Shown piece by piece: positions 1 to 9,510 of a stretch of 64,000 nt of DNA (within the stretch, counting starts at the first letter, position 1; every line of letters begins with the position of its first letter). The notes beneath the pieces were generated by a model. The model ran no database searches. It was not told the DNA's origin and worked only from the letters and a program-made list of their open reading frames with translations. The DNA comes from Streptomyces daqingensis (GTDB lineage Bacteria > Actinomycetota > Actinomycetes > Streptomycetales > Streptomycetaceae), in assembly GCF_014645895.1 (NCBI RefSeq), contig NZ_BMMP01000005.1:62001-126000 (forward strand). The letters run 5' to 3'. Both the position numbers and the translations under genes were made by a program.

Positions 1-83
1 CGCCTGCCACCGTGGAGAGTTCGAAGGTCTGAGGCAGGTCCGGCGCCGTTGACGGAGCACGGTCACAAACCTAGGTTCGGTCC

Positions 84-2870
84 ATGCTCCGCCGCCCTCC
101 ACGCCGCCTTGCCCGCCTGCTCCTTCCGCTCCTCGGCTGCGCTCTCGTGGCGGCGGTACCGCAAGCGTCGACATCCGCCGCGCCGGCAACGCTCCAGCCC
201 TCCGGCTCCCCGGACGGTGCCGCCGCCACGGCGTCCGGTACGGGGGACCGGAGCGGCTGGGTGCTCTCCTCGAACGAGCCTGAGCCGAACGGCAGTTACC
301 GCCCCTACGTGGGCAACGGCTACCTCGGCCAGCGCGTCGCCCCCTCCGGCTCGGGCTACTCCGCGGGAGGCGAGGAGTCCGGCTGGCCGCTCTACACGCC
401 GCGCTACGACGGCTCGTTCGTCGCCGGGCTCTACGCGCACAACAAGAAGACGGCCGAGAACCGCCAGACGCTCGCCGCCCTCCCCACCTGGACGGGTCTC
501 GACCTCACCACAGGCGGGGAGTCCGGTGAGAGGTTCTCCTCCGACACCCCCGCGAGCCGTATCTCACGCTACAAGCAGTCCCTCGACATGCGTCAGGGCG
601 TGGTGCGCACCTCGCTGACCTGGACCGCCACCGACGGCCGGGCCACGGACCTCACCTACGAGGTGCTGGCCGACCGCAACCACCGGCGCTCCGGGGCCGT
701 GCGCGTCACGATGCGGCCGCACTGGAGCGGCGAGGCGCGGGTGACCGACGTACTGGACGGACGCGGCGCACGCCGCATCTCCCAGACCGGAGGCGGCGCC
801 CGCACGGACGGGGCGGCGCGGCCGGGAGAGCAGACCATGGACGTCGCGTTCCGCACCCACGGGACGAAGACGGACGGCGCGGTGGCGTCCACGCTCCGCC
901 CCGGGCCTCGCGTGCGCACGACGGACGAACACGGGGCCGCGCCCGCGAAGAAGCTGACGGCCGAGCAGGGCGTCTCGTTCCGCGCGCGGAAGGGCGGGAC
1001 GTACCGCTTCACCAAGTACGTCGGCGTCGACACGGAACTCACGTCGAAGGAGCCCGGGGAGAGCGCCGTCGCGGCGTCACGGGAAGCGGCGCGGCGCGGC
1101 TGGGAGGCCGGCTACGCGGCGCACGCCGCCTCCTGGCGGAAACTGTGGGAGACGGACATCGAAGTGGAGGGCCGTCCCACGCTGCAGAAGTGGCTGCGTT
1201 CCGCGCAGTACGGGCTGCTGTCGAGCACGCGGCGCGGCAGCAGCGACAGCATCGCTCCCGCCGGACTCACCAGCGACAACTACGCCGGCGTCATCTTCTG
1301 GGACGCGGAGACGTGGATGTTCCCGGCGCTGCTGGCCGGCCGCCCCGAACTCGCCGAGCCGGTGCTGGACTACCGCTACCGCACCCGCGCGGGCGCCCGT
1401 GAGAACGCGCGGAAACTCGGATACGACGGCCTGTTCTACGGCTGGACCACCGGCAGCCACGGCGACCTGTGGAAGGAGTGCCACAGCTGGGAACCGCCGC
1501 ACTGCCGCACGCAGAACCACCTGCAGAGCGACATCGCCCTCGCCAACTGGCACTACTACCTGGCCACCGGCGACGAGGAGTGGCTGCGCGAGCGCGGCTG
1601 GCCGGTGCTGAAGGGGATCGCCGAGTTCTGGGCGAGCCGCGCGACCCGGAACGGCGACGGCAGTTACTCGGTGAACAACATCGCCGGCCCCGACGAGTAC
1701 AGCAACGGCGTCGACGACGGCGTCTTCACCAACGCGGGCGCCGCGACAGCGCTCCGCCAGGCCGGCCGAGCCGCCGAGCTGCTCGGCGAGTCCGCGCCGC
1801 GAGCGTGGTCGCAGATCGCCGGCAAGCTGCGCATCCCTTTCGACAAGAAGAACAAAGTCTTCCAGCAGTTCGACGGGTACGACGGCTCGACCATCAAGCA
1901 GGCGGACACAGTGCTGCTGCAGTACCCGCTGGAGTGGCCGATGTCGAAGGAGACCGCCGGCAGGACCCTCGACCACTACGCCGAGCGCACCGACCCCGAC
2001 GGCCCCGCCATGACGGACTCGGTGCACGCCGTCGACGCCGCCCAGAACGGCGAACCCGGCTGCTCCACCGGCACCTACCTCAAGCGTTCCGTCGAACCGT
2101 TCATGCGCAGCCCCTTCGCCCTCTTCTCCGAAGCCCGGGGCGTGACGGGCGGCGATCAGGAGACCGGCTCAGGCCATCCCGCGCAGGACTTCGTCACGGG
2201 CAAGGGCGGCTTCCTGCAAGTCTTCACGCACGGTCTCACCGGGCAGCGGCTGCGCGAGGGGAAGCTCAAGCTCGACCCGATGCTGCCGCCGGAGTTGACG
2301 AAGGGCGTCAAGCTGACGGGCCTTCGCTGGCAGGGGCGTACGTACGAGATGCGGCTCGGGGCGCACCGCAGCACGGTGCGCCTGACGAGCGGCGAACCGT
2401 TCACCGTGGAGACGCCGCGGGGCGACCGGGTGGTCAGTGAGGGCGCCCCCGTAGTGCTCCGGACCCGCCGCCCGGACCTGGCGCCGACGAGCGACGTCGC
2501 ACGCTGCCGGCAGGCGGAGGCGACGTCCGAGGAGCCGGGCCGGTACGCGGCATCCGCGGTCGACGGAAGCCCGGCGACGTCCTGGACGCCGGACGGCAGC
2601 AAGGGCTCACTCACGCTGCGGCTGCGCGAACCCGTTGCACAGGCCGAGGTCGAACCGCAGTGGAACGACGGGAAGCCTGCCCGCCACCGCATCGAGGTCT
2701 CCCCGGACGGAAAGCACTGGCGTCCGGCCGCAGAGGGCAGTGGGAACGGCGAACGTTCGGCGGTCCGCTACGTGCGGGTCACCGTGAGCGCCGGGAAGGG
2801 GAAGGACGGCAAGGCCGCGAAGTTCGCCGGTATCGCGGAGCTGAAGGTGCGCGAAGCGCGCGGGCAGTGA
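84..2870 (+). CDS. Secreted GH65 family glycoside hydrolase, acid trehalase-like, with C-terminal F5/8-type C domain
   Basis: Probably an extracellular hydrolase of trehalose or a related alpha-glucoside. The 928-residue protein begins with an Arg-rich signal peptide and a hydrophobic core (about residues 9-30). The (alpha/alpha)6 GH65 domain spans about 350-740 and has WDAETWMFP near 405 and the general-acid motif GPDEY near 534. A GCS-x-TY-x3-S-x2-PF block follows near 655-675, which I associate with hydrolytic acid trehalases; the phosphate-binding S-S-L-S motif of GH65 phosphorylases was not seen. Residues about 805-925 resemble a discoidin (F5/8 C) carbohydrate-binding module. The start is the ATG before the signal peptide; no strong ribosome binding site is visible. 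Substrate is inferred from family only. Confidence 0.85.
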   Translation: MLRRPPRRLARLLLPLLGCALVAAVPQASTSAAPATLQPSGSPDGAAATASGTGDRSGWVLSSNEPEPNGSYRPYVGNGYLGQRVAPSGSGYSAGGEESGWPLYTPRYDGSFVAGLYAHNKKTAENRQTLAALPTWTGLDLTTGGESGERFSSDTPASRISRYKQSLDMRQGVVRTSLTWTATDGRATDLTYEVLADRNHRRSGAVRVTMRPHWSGEARVTDVLDGRGARRISQTGGGARTDGAARPGEQTMDVAFRTHGTKTDGAVASTLRPGPRVRTTDEHGAAPAKKLTAEQGVSFRARKGGTYRFTKYVGVDTELTSKEPGESAVAASREAARRGWEAGYAAHAASWRKLWETDIEVEGRPTLQKWLRSAQYGLLSSTRRGSSDSIAPAGLTSDNYAGVIFWDAETWMFPALLAGRPELAEPVLDYRYRTRAGARENARKLGYDGLFYGWTTGSHGDLWKECHSWEPPHCRTQNHLQSDIALANWHYYLATGDEEWLRERGWPVLKGIAEFWASRATRNGDGSYSVNNIAGPDEYSNGVDDGVFTNAGAATALRQAGRAAELLGESAPRAWSQIAGKLRIPFDKKNKVFQQFDGYDGSTIKQADTVLLQYPLEWPMSKETAGRTLDHYAERTDPDGPAMTDSVHAVDAAQNGEPGCSTGTYLKRSVEPFMRSPFALFSEARGVTGGDQETGSGHPAQDFVTGKGGFLQVFTHGLTGQRLREGKLKLDPMLPPELTKGVKLTGLRWQGRTYEMRLGAHRSTVRLTSGEPFTVETPRGDRVVSEGAPVVLRTRRPDLAPTSDVARCRQAEATSEEPGRYAASAVDGSPATSWTPDGSKGSLTLRLREPVAQAEVEPQWNDGKPARHRIEVSPDGKHWRPAAEGSGNGERSAVRYVRVTVSAGKGKDGKAAKFAGIAELKVREARGQ

Positions 2871-2960
2871 GCGGAGGGCGGCCGGCGGGCGTGCGACTGT
2901 GCGTCCGCCGGTCCGGACGGCCGTACTAACGTGCCGTCCGCTGCGCCGTCCACGACCCGT

Positions 2961-3470
2961 TCAGTGCGCCGGCTTCTCCCGGCACAGCTCCACGATGTAC
3001 TCGTCCACTGTCTGCACGAGTCCCGCGCCCGGCAGGGGTTCCGAGCCGCTGCGCCAGTGCATTGCGGACACCTCGTCGTTGGCGGTGAACGGACGCGGCC
3101 GCCGCAACTCGGCCGTGAACACGGCGCCGCCGAGCACGGTTCGGGCCTCGCCGATAGCGGTCCGCGTGTGCCCGACGAAACGCAGCTCTGCCTCGTCCAC
3201 CCACTGACCGGTCTCCTCCCGCAGCTCCCGCACGGCGGCAGCCCTGGGCGACTCCTGCGGCTCGATGCCGCCTCCGGGCAGCTCCCAGCATGCGCGCTCA
3301 CGCTCGTAGACCATCAGGACGCGGCCCTCGTGCCAGAGCACGACGAGGACGTATCCGGTCGGGACGTCCTCGTAGCCCGCGCTCTCCGGCAGTTCGGCCG
3401 CGTCGTCGAACGAGAGCAGGGCCATCCGGCGCGGGCCGGTGACCAGCGGTACTTCCCGAGCGTCCGTCAT
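2961..3470 (-). CDS. Nudix hydrolase
   Basis: A 169-residue Nudix protein that should hydrolyse a nucleoside diphosphate linked to another moiety. The Nudix box runs from about residue 67 to 89 and fits GX5EX7REUXEEXGU, with the catalytic REXXEE helix written RELREE. The start is the ATG at 3470; longer in-frame extensions upstream are GC-biased shadow and run into the divergent promoter region of the peptidase gene. It stands alone and reads away from the S37 peptidase. Substrate cannot be told from the sequence. Confidence 0.85.
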   Translation of the reverse strand: MTDAREVPLVTGPRRMALLSFDDAAELPESAGYEDVPTGYVLVVLWHEGRVLMVYERERACWELPGGGIEPQESPRAAAVRELREETGQWVDEAELRFVGHTRTAIGEARTVLGGAVFTAELRRPRPFTANDEVSAMHWRSGSEPLPGAGLVQTVDEYIVELCREKPAH

Positions 3471-3706
3471 GCACAGCAGCGTAATTCCTCGCGCTGTGCG
3501 ACGGGACGCCGCGCGGTAACGCCCACCGCCCGCCGCTGCGGGGACGGTTGACCGGAGAGCCCCTTCCGGCGGGTCGGCTCCCCGAGTCCGTCTCGTGGCG
3601 TGGAGTGGCAAGCGTCCGGGCTGCGTCACACCCGGGCGGAAGTTATGGCGGTGCCGCATCCCTACCGGTAAGTTCACCTCGACTTGCCGGATCCAGGGGA
3701 GAGCGC

Positions 3707-5113
3707 ATGCGAAGAACCTCCAGATGGCTGCTGTCGTTGACGGTGCTCATAGGCGCCGCCGGTGTCGGCGGAGCATCGTTCAACGCCACAGCGGCGGACA
3801 CGGACATCAAGGACCGCATCCTCGCGATCAAGGGGATGAGCATCATCGAGGAGAAGCCGGTCGACGGCTACCGCTTCTTCCTCCTCAACTACGAACAGCC
3901 GGTGGACCACCGCAACCCCGAGAAGGGGACCTTCAAGCAGCGCCTCTCCCTGCTCCACAAGAGCGAGAAGAGCCCCACCGTCTTCTTCACCTCCGGCTAC
4001 GGGCTCAACGAGGAGCCCCGGCGCAGCGAGCCGACGCAGATGATCGACGGCAACCAGGTCTCGATGGAGTACCGCTTCTTCACGCCGTCGCGGCCCGAGC
4101 CGGCCGACTGGTCGAAGCTGGACATCAAGCAGGCCGCCGACGACCAGCACCGTGTCTTCACGGCGCTGAACGACATCTACGGCAAGCGCTGGATCTCCAC
4201 CGGCGGCAGCAAGGGCGGCATGACGGCGACGTACTACCGCCGCTTCCACCCCGAGGACATGGACGGCACGGTCGCCTACGTCGCGCCCAACGACGTGGAC
4301 AACAAGGAGGACTCGGCCTACTACGACTTCTTCGAGAAGGTCGGTTCCAAGGAGTGCCGCGACCGCCTCAACTCCACGCAGCACGAGATCTTCGACCGCC
4401 GCGGTGAGATGGTCGACCGCCTGAAGAAGTGGGCGAAGGAAGGCAAGTACACCTTCAAGCTCACGGGCAGCGCCGACAAGGCGTTCGAGCTGGTCGCCCA
4501 GGACCTGGTGTGGGGCTTCTGGCAGTACCACTCCGAGGAAGAGGAGTGCGACACCGTTCCCACCAAGGACGCCAAGACCGACGAACTGTGGGCGTGGGCC
4601 GACGAGATCGGCGGCTGGGAGGCCGGCACCGACCAGGGCATGGAGTACTACACGCCGTATTACTTCCAGGCCGGTACGCAGCTGGGTTCGCCGGACTACG
4701 AGTCGCCCCTCCTGGACGACGTCCGCAAGTACCCGGGCCTCAACACGCCGCGTACGTACGTGCCCCGGGACATCCCGATGGAGTTCGACCGCAAGGCGAT
4801 GAAGGACGTCGACAGCTGGGTGCGCAAGAACGCCTCGCAGATGCTCTTCGTCAACGGCGAGAGGGACCCCTGGAGCGCCGAGCCGTTCAGCGTCGGCAAG
4901 GGCGCGAAGGACTCGTACGTCCTCGAGGCTCCCGGCGCCAACCACGGCGCGAACATCGCCGGCCTCAACGCGGACGACAAGGCGAAGGCCACGAGCGTGC
5001 TGCTGAAGTGGGCCGGCGTGAAGCAGGGTGACGGCGCGCAGCCCAAGCGCCTCACGAAGTACGACGCCGAGCTGGACCGTCCCGACAAGCGGGACCGGAT
5101 GCTCCGGCCGTAG
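3707..5113 (+). CDS. Secreted S37 (PS-10) tripeptidyl/prolyl aminopeptidase
   Basis: A 468-residue secreted serine peptidase of the Streptomyces PS-10/S37 group, which removes tri- or tetrapeptides from the N terminus of extracellular proteins. The ATG at 3707 is preceded by GGGGAGAG and opens a signal peptide (Arg-rich start, hydrophobic core to about residue 27, A-T-A-A-like cleavage region). The nucleophile elbow is GGSKGG near residue 167. A D-PW motif after NGER near 385 and NHGANI near 410 are likely to supply the other catalytic residues. Length matches the family. A strong bidirectional terminator follows. Confidence 0.88.
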   Translation: MRRTSRWLLSLTVLIGAAGVGGASFNATAADTDIKDRILAIKGMSIIEEKPVDGYRFFLLNYEQPVDHRNPEKGTFKQRLSLLHKSEKSPTVFFTSGYGLNEEPRRSEPTQMIDGNQVSMEYRFFTPSRPEPADWSKLDIKQAADDQHRVFTALNDIYGKRWISTGGSKGGMTATYYRRFHPEDMDGTVAYVAPNDVDNKEDSAYYDFFEKVGSKECRDRLNSTQHEIFDRRGEMVDRLKKWAKEGKYTFKLTGSADKAFELVAQDLVWGFWQYHSEEEECDTVPTKDAKTDELWAWADEIGGWEAGTDQGMEYYTPYYFQAGTQLGSPDYESPLLDDVRKYPGLNTPRTYVPRDIPMEFDRKAMKDVDSWVRKNASQMLFVNGERDPWSAEPFSVGKGAKDSYVLEAPGANHGANIAGLNADDKAKATSVLLKWAGVKQGDGAQPKRLTKYDAELDRPDKRDRMLRP

Positions 5114-5168
5114 GACCGCACGGGAGCCGCGCGGCTCACGCCTGCCGGCTCGTACGCGGTGCGCATGC

Positions 5169-5209
5169 GAGGGCCCGGCCCGGGGATTCCGTCCCCGGGC
5201 CGGGCCCTC
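5169..5209. terminator. Bidirectional terminator between convergent genes
   Basis: An 18-bp perfect inverted repeat beginning GAGGGCCCGG, arms 5169-5186 and 5192-5209, with a 5-nt loop. It sits between the convergent S37 peptidase and sugar isomerase genes and can serve both. No U-tract is visible, as is usual in Streptomyces. Confidence 0.85.
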
Positions 5210-5231
5210 CGCTCGTAGCGCGCCCGCGGGC

Positions 5232-6098
5232 TCAGACCTCGGCGAGCAGCGCCTTCAGGTGGTCCCGCACCCCGGGAAGGAGCGCGGGCAGGTCCGGCAC
5301 CTCGGGATACCAGCGCTTCTCGTACTCCCAGCACAGCCATCCGCGGGCGCTGTCGGCACGGGTGCCGGGCGCCGGGCTGCCCCCGGATCCCACGGCCCCG
5401 ATGGGGTCGTCCGCCTCGCCCGCGTGCGTCAGCAGCCCGAGGATCCGGTGCAGCGGGAGCACTCCCCGGCCGGGAGGGAGCGGAGTGGTGTCGTCCACGG
5501 ACGCGATGTCCTTGACCTGCACGTAGCCGAGGAAGGGCGCGAGCAGGCGGTGGCTGACCAGCGGGTCCTCGCCGGCCCGCCACGTGTGCATGACGTCCCA
5601 CAGCGCGCCCGCCGAGGCGTGGCCCACCGCGGCGAGCACGCGCGCCGCGTCCTCGCCGGTGCTGTGCGAGTCGTGCGTCTCCAGCAGCAGCCGCACGCCC
5701 AGGTCCGCGGCCAGCGGCGCCATCGCCGCGAGGCGGCGTGCGGCGGTCGCGTCGGCCTCTTCGGGGTTGTCGCCGCCGCCGGGGAAGACCCGTACGTACG
5801 ACGCCCCGAGGTCCCGCGCCAGCTCCAGCAGCCCGCGCACCTCCGTGAAGACCGCCTCGTCGTCGCCGGGTGCGGCGATCTTCGCGTATCCGGCGACGGT
5901 GAGGATCTCCACACCCGCCGCCTTGAACTCCTCGACCACGTCGACGCGGTCGTCGAGCGACAGTCCGGGGTGCACCGGCTCCTCGGGGTGCGCGCGCAGC
6001 TCCAGGCCCTCGTAGCCGTTGTCGGCGGCGAGCTGGACTGCGTCGGACACGGACAGACCTGGGATGCCAAGGGTGGAGAAAGCGAGTCGCATTGCCAC
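5232..6098 (-). CDS. Sugar phosphate isomerase/epimerase, xylose isomerase-like TIM barrel
   Basis: A 288-residue AP-endonuclease-2/xylose-isomerase superfamily barrel. It opens with MRLAFSTLG, and a Glu-Thr-His-Asp (LLLETHDSHS) metal-site strand follows near residue 140. LWDVMHTW near 170 and VKDI near 200 are further metal or substrate segments of the fold. The GTG at 6098 or the ATG at 6092 could be the start. It lies 284 bp downstream of the LacI regulator on the same strand. With the Gfo/Idh, DUF993 and second isomerase genes across the divergent gap it probably serves one sugar or cyclitol pathway. The exact substrate is unknown. Confidence 0.8.
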   Translation of the reverse strand: MAMRLAFSTLGIPGLSVSDAVQLAADNGYEGLELRAHPEEPVHPGLSLDDRVDVVEEFKAAGVEILTVAGYAKIAAPGDDEAVFTEVRGLLELARDLGASYVRVFPGGGDNPEEADATAARRLAAMAPLAADLGVRLLLETHDSHSTGEDAARVLAAVGHASAGALWDVMHTWRAGEDPLVSHRLLAPFLGYVQVKDIASVDDTTPLPPGRGVLPLHRILGLLTHAGEADDPIGAVGSGGSPAPGTRADSARGWLCWEYEKRWYPEVPDLPALLPGVRDHLKALLAEV

Positions 6099-6289
6099 AG
6101 CGGATCAGATGTCGGTGCTGTCGGACAAGCTCCTGGGCGCGAACTGCCCGCTCGTGCCCCGCGACAGGGGCCGTGTGGACGTGTGTCCGGGTCGGGCCGT
6201 ACCGCCGGGCTGGGCCGGGCCGTACCGAGTACCCGCACGGGCGCGTCGCAGACGTGGCGCACCGTGCGGCGGCCGTGAGCCGCACCGAG

Positions 6290-6349
6290 CGGCCGTTACG
6301 TGCCCGGCACGGCCGCTACGTGCCCGGCACGGCCGCTACGTGTCCGTGT
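6290..6349. repeat. Three tandem 20-bp repeats upstream of the isomerase gene
   Basis: The unit CGGCCGCTACGTGCCCGGCA occurs three times head to tail at 6290, 6310 and 6330. The first copy differs by one base (GTTACG) and the third diverges in its last six bases. The 20-bp period is close to two helical turns, so bound proteins would align on one face. It lies between the LacI regulator and the isomerase gene and may be an operator array; this role is inference. Confidence 0.75.
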
Positions 6350-6382
6350 GAGGCCGCTGCCCGGGCCCGGCGTCGGGAGCGT

Positions 6383-7516
6383 TCAGTCTGTGCGGCCGGC
6401 CGGCACCGCCGTCGACGCCCGCACCATGAGTTCGACGCGGACGGTCGCGACTCCGCCGGGCGGGGGCGTCTCCCTGCCGAGGGCGAGGCGGCCCGCCCGC
6501 GCGCCCGCGTCGTGCAGGGGTATGCGGACGGTGGTGAGGGCGGGGGAGGCGTCGGCGCTGAAGGGCAGGTCGTCGAAGCCCGCGACGGAGACGTCCTCGG
6601 GTATGTGCTTGCCCTGGTCCCGCAGGGCGGCGCATATTCCCAGCGCGACGGTGTCGTTGGCGGCCACGACGGCGGTCAGGTCCGGGACGCGGCGCAGCAG
6701 TTCGAGGGCGCCGTCGTAGCCGGAGGAGCGGTCGTAGTCGCCGCCGTGCACCGTGAAGTGCTCCGCCTGCGCGAGAAGGCCGGCGGAGTGCTCGCCGAGG
6801 GCGAGCCGGTGGCCTTCGAGCCGGTGCCGGGTGGTGGTGCTGTGGGCGGGGCCGGCGACGTAGCCGATGCGCCGGTGGCCTAGCGACAGCAGATGCTCGG
6901 TCAGCCGCCTGCTGCCGCCGCGGTTGTCGAAGGCGACTGTGACGATGCCGTCGCCCTCGTCCGGCTCGTCCCCAGCACCGCCCTCCGGCGACCCCTTGCC
7001 CTCTTCACCCGCCGCGGGGGCCAGCGGCGGACGTCCGCACAGCACGATGCGGGTACCGCCCGCGGCGAGGCGGCGCAGGCGCGCCGCGACGGCGGCCCCG
7101 TGCTCCTCGTCCTCCACGGCACCGCCCGTGAGCACGACAGCCGCGGCGCGCTGCCGTTGCAGATGCGTCAGGTAGGTCAGTTCGCTCTCCGGCGAGCCGC
7201 CGGTGTTGCAGACGACGGCCAGCTTCTGGCCCCCCGTGCCTCCCGCCGGGCCTTCGCCCATCTCGCTCTGCACGGCGCCGGCGATGATGCCGAAGAAGGG
7301 GTCGGCGATGTCGTTGACGAGGATGCCCACCAGGTCGGAGGTGGCCGCGGCGAGGGCGCTCGCCGGGCCGTTGACGACGTACTGCAGCTCCTCGACCGCG
7401 CGGAGCACCCTCGTCCGAGTGGCGCCCGCCACCGGGTAGTTGCCGCTCAGCACGCGCGAGACGGTTGCTGCCGAGACCCCCGCTCGCGTCGCCACATCGG
7501 CCAGGGTCACTGCCAT
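6383..7516 (-). CDS. LacI family transcriptional regulator
   Basis: A 377-residue repressor with the canonical LacI helix-turn-helix at its N terminus (TLADVATRAGVSAATVSRVL, residues 4-23) and a periplasmic-binding-protein-like effector domain. That domain includes the NDIADPFFG strand near 74 and TAVVAANDTVALGI near 280. An unusual acidic Gly/Glu insertion lies near residues 165-190. The ATG at 7516 gives the standard length. It is divergent from the Gfo/Idh operon, whose long upstream region carries two LacI-type palindromes, so it probably represses that operon and itself. Confidence 0.92.
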   Translation of the reverse strand: MAVTLADVATRAGVSAATVSRVLSGNYPVAGATRTRVLRAVEELQYVVNGPASALAAATSDLVGILVNDIADPFFGIIAGAVQSEMGEGPAGGTGGQKLAVVCNTGGSPESELTYLTHLQRQRAAAVVLTGGAVEDEEHGAAVAARLRRLAAGGTRIVLCGRPPLAPAAGEEGKGSPEGGAGDEPDEGDGIVTVAFDNRGGSRRLTEHLLSLGHRRIGYVAGPAHSTTTRHRLEGHRLALGEHSAGLLAQAEHFTVHGGDYDRSSGYDGALELLRRVPDLTAVVAANDTVALGICAALRDQGKHIPEDVSVAGFDDLPFSADASPALTTVRIPLHDAGARAGRLALGRETPPPGGVATVRVELMVRASTAVPAGRTD

Positions 7517-7855
7517 TCAGTCCTCCGTTGTCCGCTGCCCACGTCCGTCCGGGCTGGTCCACTGTGTGCCTGTAGCGCTGTGCAATAGGCGGCTGCGGAG
7601 CCCCTGGGACGCACGCGTCGGGGCAGCCGAACCCGCAGTCGCCGCCCGCGGTGCCGTACGGGAGCGCGCCGCACGGCCGCGGCCGTACAGCTGTGCGTGC
7701 GGGCGGCGGGCGGGCCCATGTTCTCACTCTGTTCGGGCCGCGGTGACCACAACCGGTGACGAGGCAGCAGGGGGACAGAGCCGGACAGATTGGCCGCGGG
7801 ACGCCGCAGCCACCTGCGCACCGGTGACGCGAGCGCCCTGCCCGCCGGTGATCGG

Positions 7856-7869
7856 CAAGCGCTTTCTTG
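7856..7869. promoter_or_regulatory. LacI-type operator, regulator-proximal
   Basis: CAAGCGCTTTCTTG contains the 8-bp palindrome AAGCGCTT at 7857-7864. This is the core of many LacI/GalR operators. It shares AAGCGCTTTCT with the second site 374 bp away. Confidence 0.65.
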
Positions 7870-8228
7870 TGCCGCGTGCCCGAGACCGGGCAGGTGCGGG
7901 GGGCCGGTCCTCATCGTCTTCCTCTCCGCAGGCAGGGTGCCGCGGCGACTTTCGTGCGGCCGTCTGGTTCTTCGGGTCCGACAAGTACACACTCGTACTG
8001 GCACTACGTACATCCGATGACTCATCCGGTACCTCCGAATGCGGTCCGCGCGCGCCACCTCGGTGTCGGGGCCGCCCGAACCGCCGTTCCCGGCGGGGGT
8101 TCGGCCGTCCCAGCCGGATGGCGTGGTCAACTCGCGGGTGACAGGCTGATGTTGGACGAGCGGGCGCGGCGGGGAGGCGGACGGCGGGCTTGTCCGGGAG
8201 GGCCGGTGGCAGCAGACTCCTCGTACGG

Positions 8229-8240
8229 GAAAGCGCTTTC
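8229..8240. promoter_or_regulatory. LacI-type operator upstream of the Gfo/Idh operon
   Basis: GAAAGCGCTTTC is a perfect 12-bp palindrome matching the classical LacI-family consensus. It is about 110 bp upstream of the GTG start at 8351 and is the better of the two sites. Confidence 0.75.
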
Positions 8241-8350
8241 TGCGGCTTCGGTGCCCCAGCGGCCACAGCGGCCCCGGCCCTGCACGACGGCGGAACGGCG
8301 CGGCAGTACCGGGCAGAGCCGGGCAGGCGGACAGTAAGGAGAAGACCCAC

Positions 8351-9502
8351 GTGACACGCAGGACAGTGCGCATCGCCATGAACGGGGTGACCGGGCGGAT
8401 GGGATACCGCCAGCACCTCGTCCGCTCCGTACTGGCCATCCGCGAGAACGGCGGGCTGGACCTCGGCGACGGCAGCATTCTGTGGCCCGAACCCGTGCTC
8501 GTGGGCCGTCGCGACCTCGCCCTCAAGGCCATCGCCGAGCGGCACGGCCTGGACGAGTGGACGACCGACCTCGACGCCGTCCTCACCGACGCGAGCATCG
8601 ACGTCTACTTCGACTCCCAGCTCACCAGCGCCCGCGAGGCCGCGCTCCGCAAGGCGATCGCAGCCGGGAAGCACATCTACACCGAGAAGCCCACCGCCAC
8701 CGGCCTCGACGGCGCACTCGACCTGGCACGCCTGGCGCACGCCGCCGGCGTCAGACACGGCGTCGTACAGGACAAGCTCTTCCTGCCGGGACTGCTGAAG
8801 CTCAAACGTCTGGTCGACGGCGGCTACTTCGGGCGGATCCTCTCCGTTCGCGGCGAGTTCGGCTACTGGGTCTTCGAGGGGGACTGGCAGGAGGCGCAGC
8901 GGCCCTCCTGGAACTACCGCTCGGAAGACGGCGGCGGCATCGTCGTCGACATGTTCCCGCACTGGGAGTACGTGCTCAACGGCCTGTTCGGCAGGGTCAC
9001 TTCGGTCCAGGCGCACGCGGTCACGCACATCCCGCGGCGCTGGGACGAGCGCGGCCGGCCCTACGACGCCACGGCCGACGACGCGGCCTACGGGATCTTC
9101 GAACTCGACGGAGGGGCCGTCGCGCAGATCAACTCCTCCTGGGCGGTGCGCGTCAACCGCGACGAGCTCGTCGAGTTCCAGGTCGACGGGACGGAGGGCT
9201 CCGCCGTCGCGGGACTGCGCCGCTGCCGCGTGCAGCACCGGGCGCATACACCCAAGCCCGTATGGAACCCGGACCTGCCCGCAACGGAGACCTTCCGCGA
9301 CCAGTGGCAGGAGGTGCCGGACAACGGCGAGTTCGACAACGGCTTCAAGACGCAGTGGGAACTCTTCCTGAGGCACGTGGCGTTGGGCACGCCCTGGGAG
9401 TGGGACCTGCTGGCAGGTGCGCGGGGCGTGCAGCTCGCCGAACTCGGACTGCGTTCCTCGGCGGAGGGCCGTCGCCTGCCGGTTCCTGAACTGTCGCTCT
9501 GA
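8351..9502 (+). CDS. Gfo/Idh/MocA family NAD(P)-dependent oxidoreductase
   Basis: A 383-residue sugar or cyclitol dehydrogenase. The N-terminal Rossmann fold reads RIAMNGVTGRMGYR (residues 7-20), a GxxGRMGYR variant of the dinucleotide loop. The family EKP motif (YTEKPTATG, near 118) and the C-terminal alpha/beta substrate domain are present. The GTG at 8351 follows AAGGAGAAG. It is first in an operon with a DUF993 protein and a TIM-barrel isomerase, which fits oxidation of a glycoside or sugar followed by aldol or isomerase steps. The substrate is inferred only as carbohydrate-like. Confidence 0.88.
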   Translation: MTRRTVRIAMNGVTGRMGYRQHLVRSVLAIRENGGLDLGDGSILWPEPVLVGRRDLALKAIAERHGLDEWTTDLDAVLTDASIDVYFDSQLTSAREAALRKAIAAGKHIYTEKPTATGLDGALDLARLAHAAGVRHGVVQDKLFLPGLLKLKRLVDGGYFGRILSVRGEFGYWVFEGDWQEAQRPSWNYRSEDGGGIVVDMFPHWEYVLNGLFGRVTSVQAHAVTHIPRRWDERGRPYDATADDAAYGIFELDGGAVAQINSSWAVRVNRDELVEFQVDGTEGSAVAGLRRCRVQHRAHTPKPVWNPDLPATETFRDQWQEVPDNGEFDNGFKTQWELFLRHVALGTPWEWDLLAGARGVQLAELGLRSSAEGRRLPVPELSL

Positions 9503-9510
9503 TACGCCCA

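Larger units (their letters stand above)
7517..8350. other. 834-bp divergent intergenic region with LacI operators
   Basis: No convincing gene was found; open frames here lack a ribosome binding site or family similarity and shadow each other. The region is unusually long for Streptomyces and contains two LacI-type palindromes (listed separately). A CATCCGATGA/CATCCGG near-direct repeat lies at 8011-8029. Promoters for the LacI regulator and the Gfo/Idh operon must both lie here. Confidence 0.6.

Noticed and set aside
8011..8029. CATCCGATGA/CATCCGG as an additional operator
   Set aside because: Only a partial near-direct repeat with no symmetry; kept as a note in the intergenic entry.
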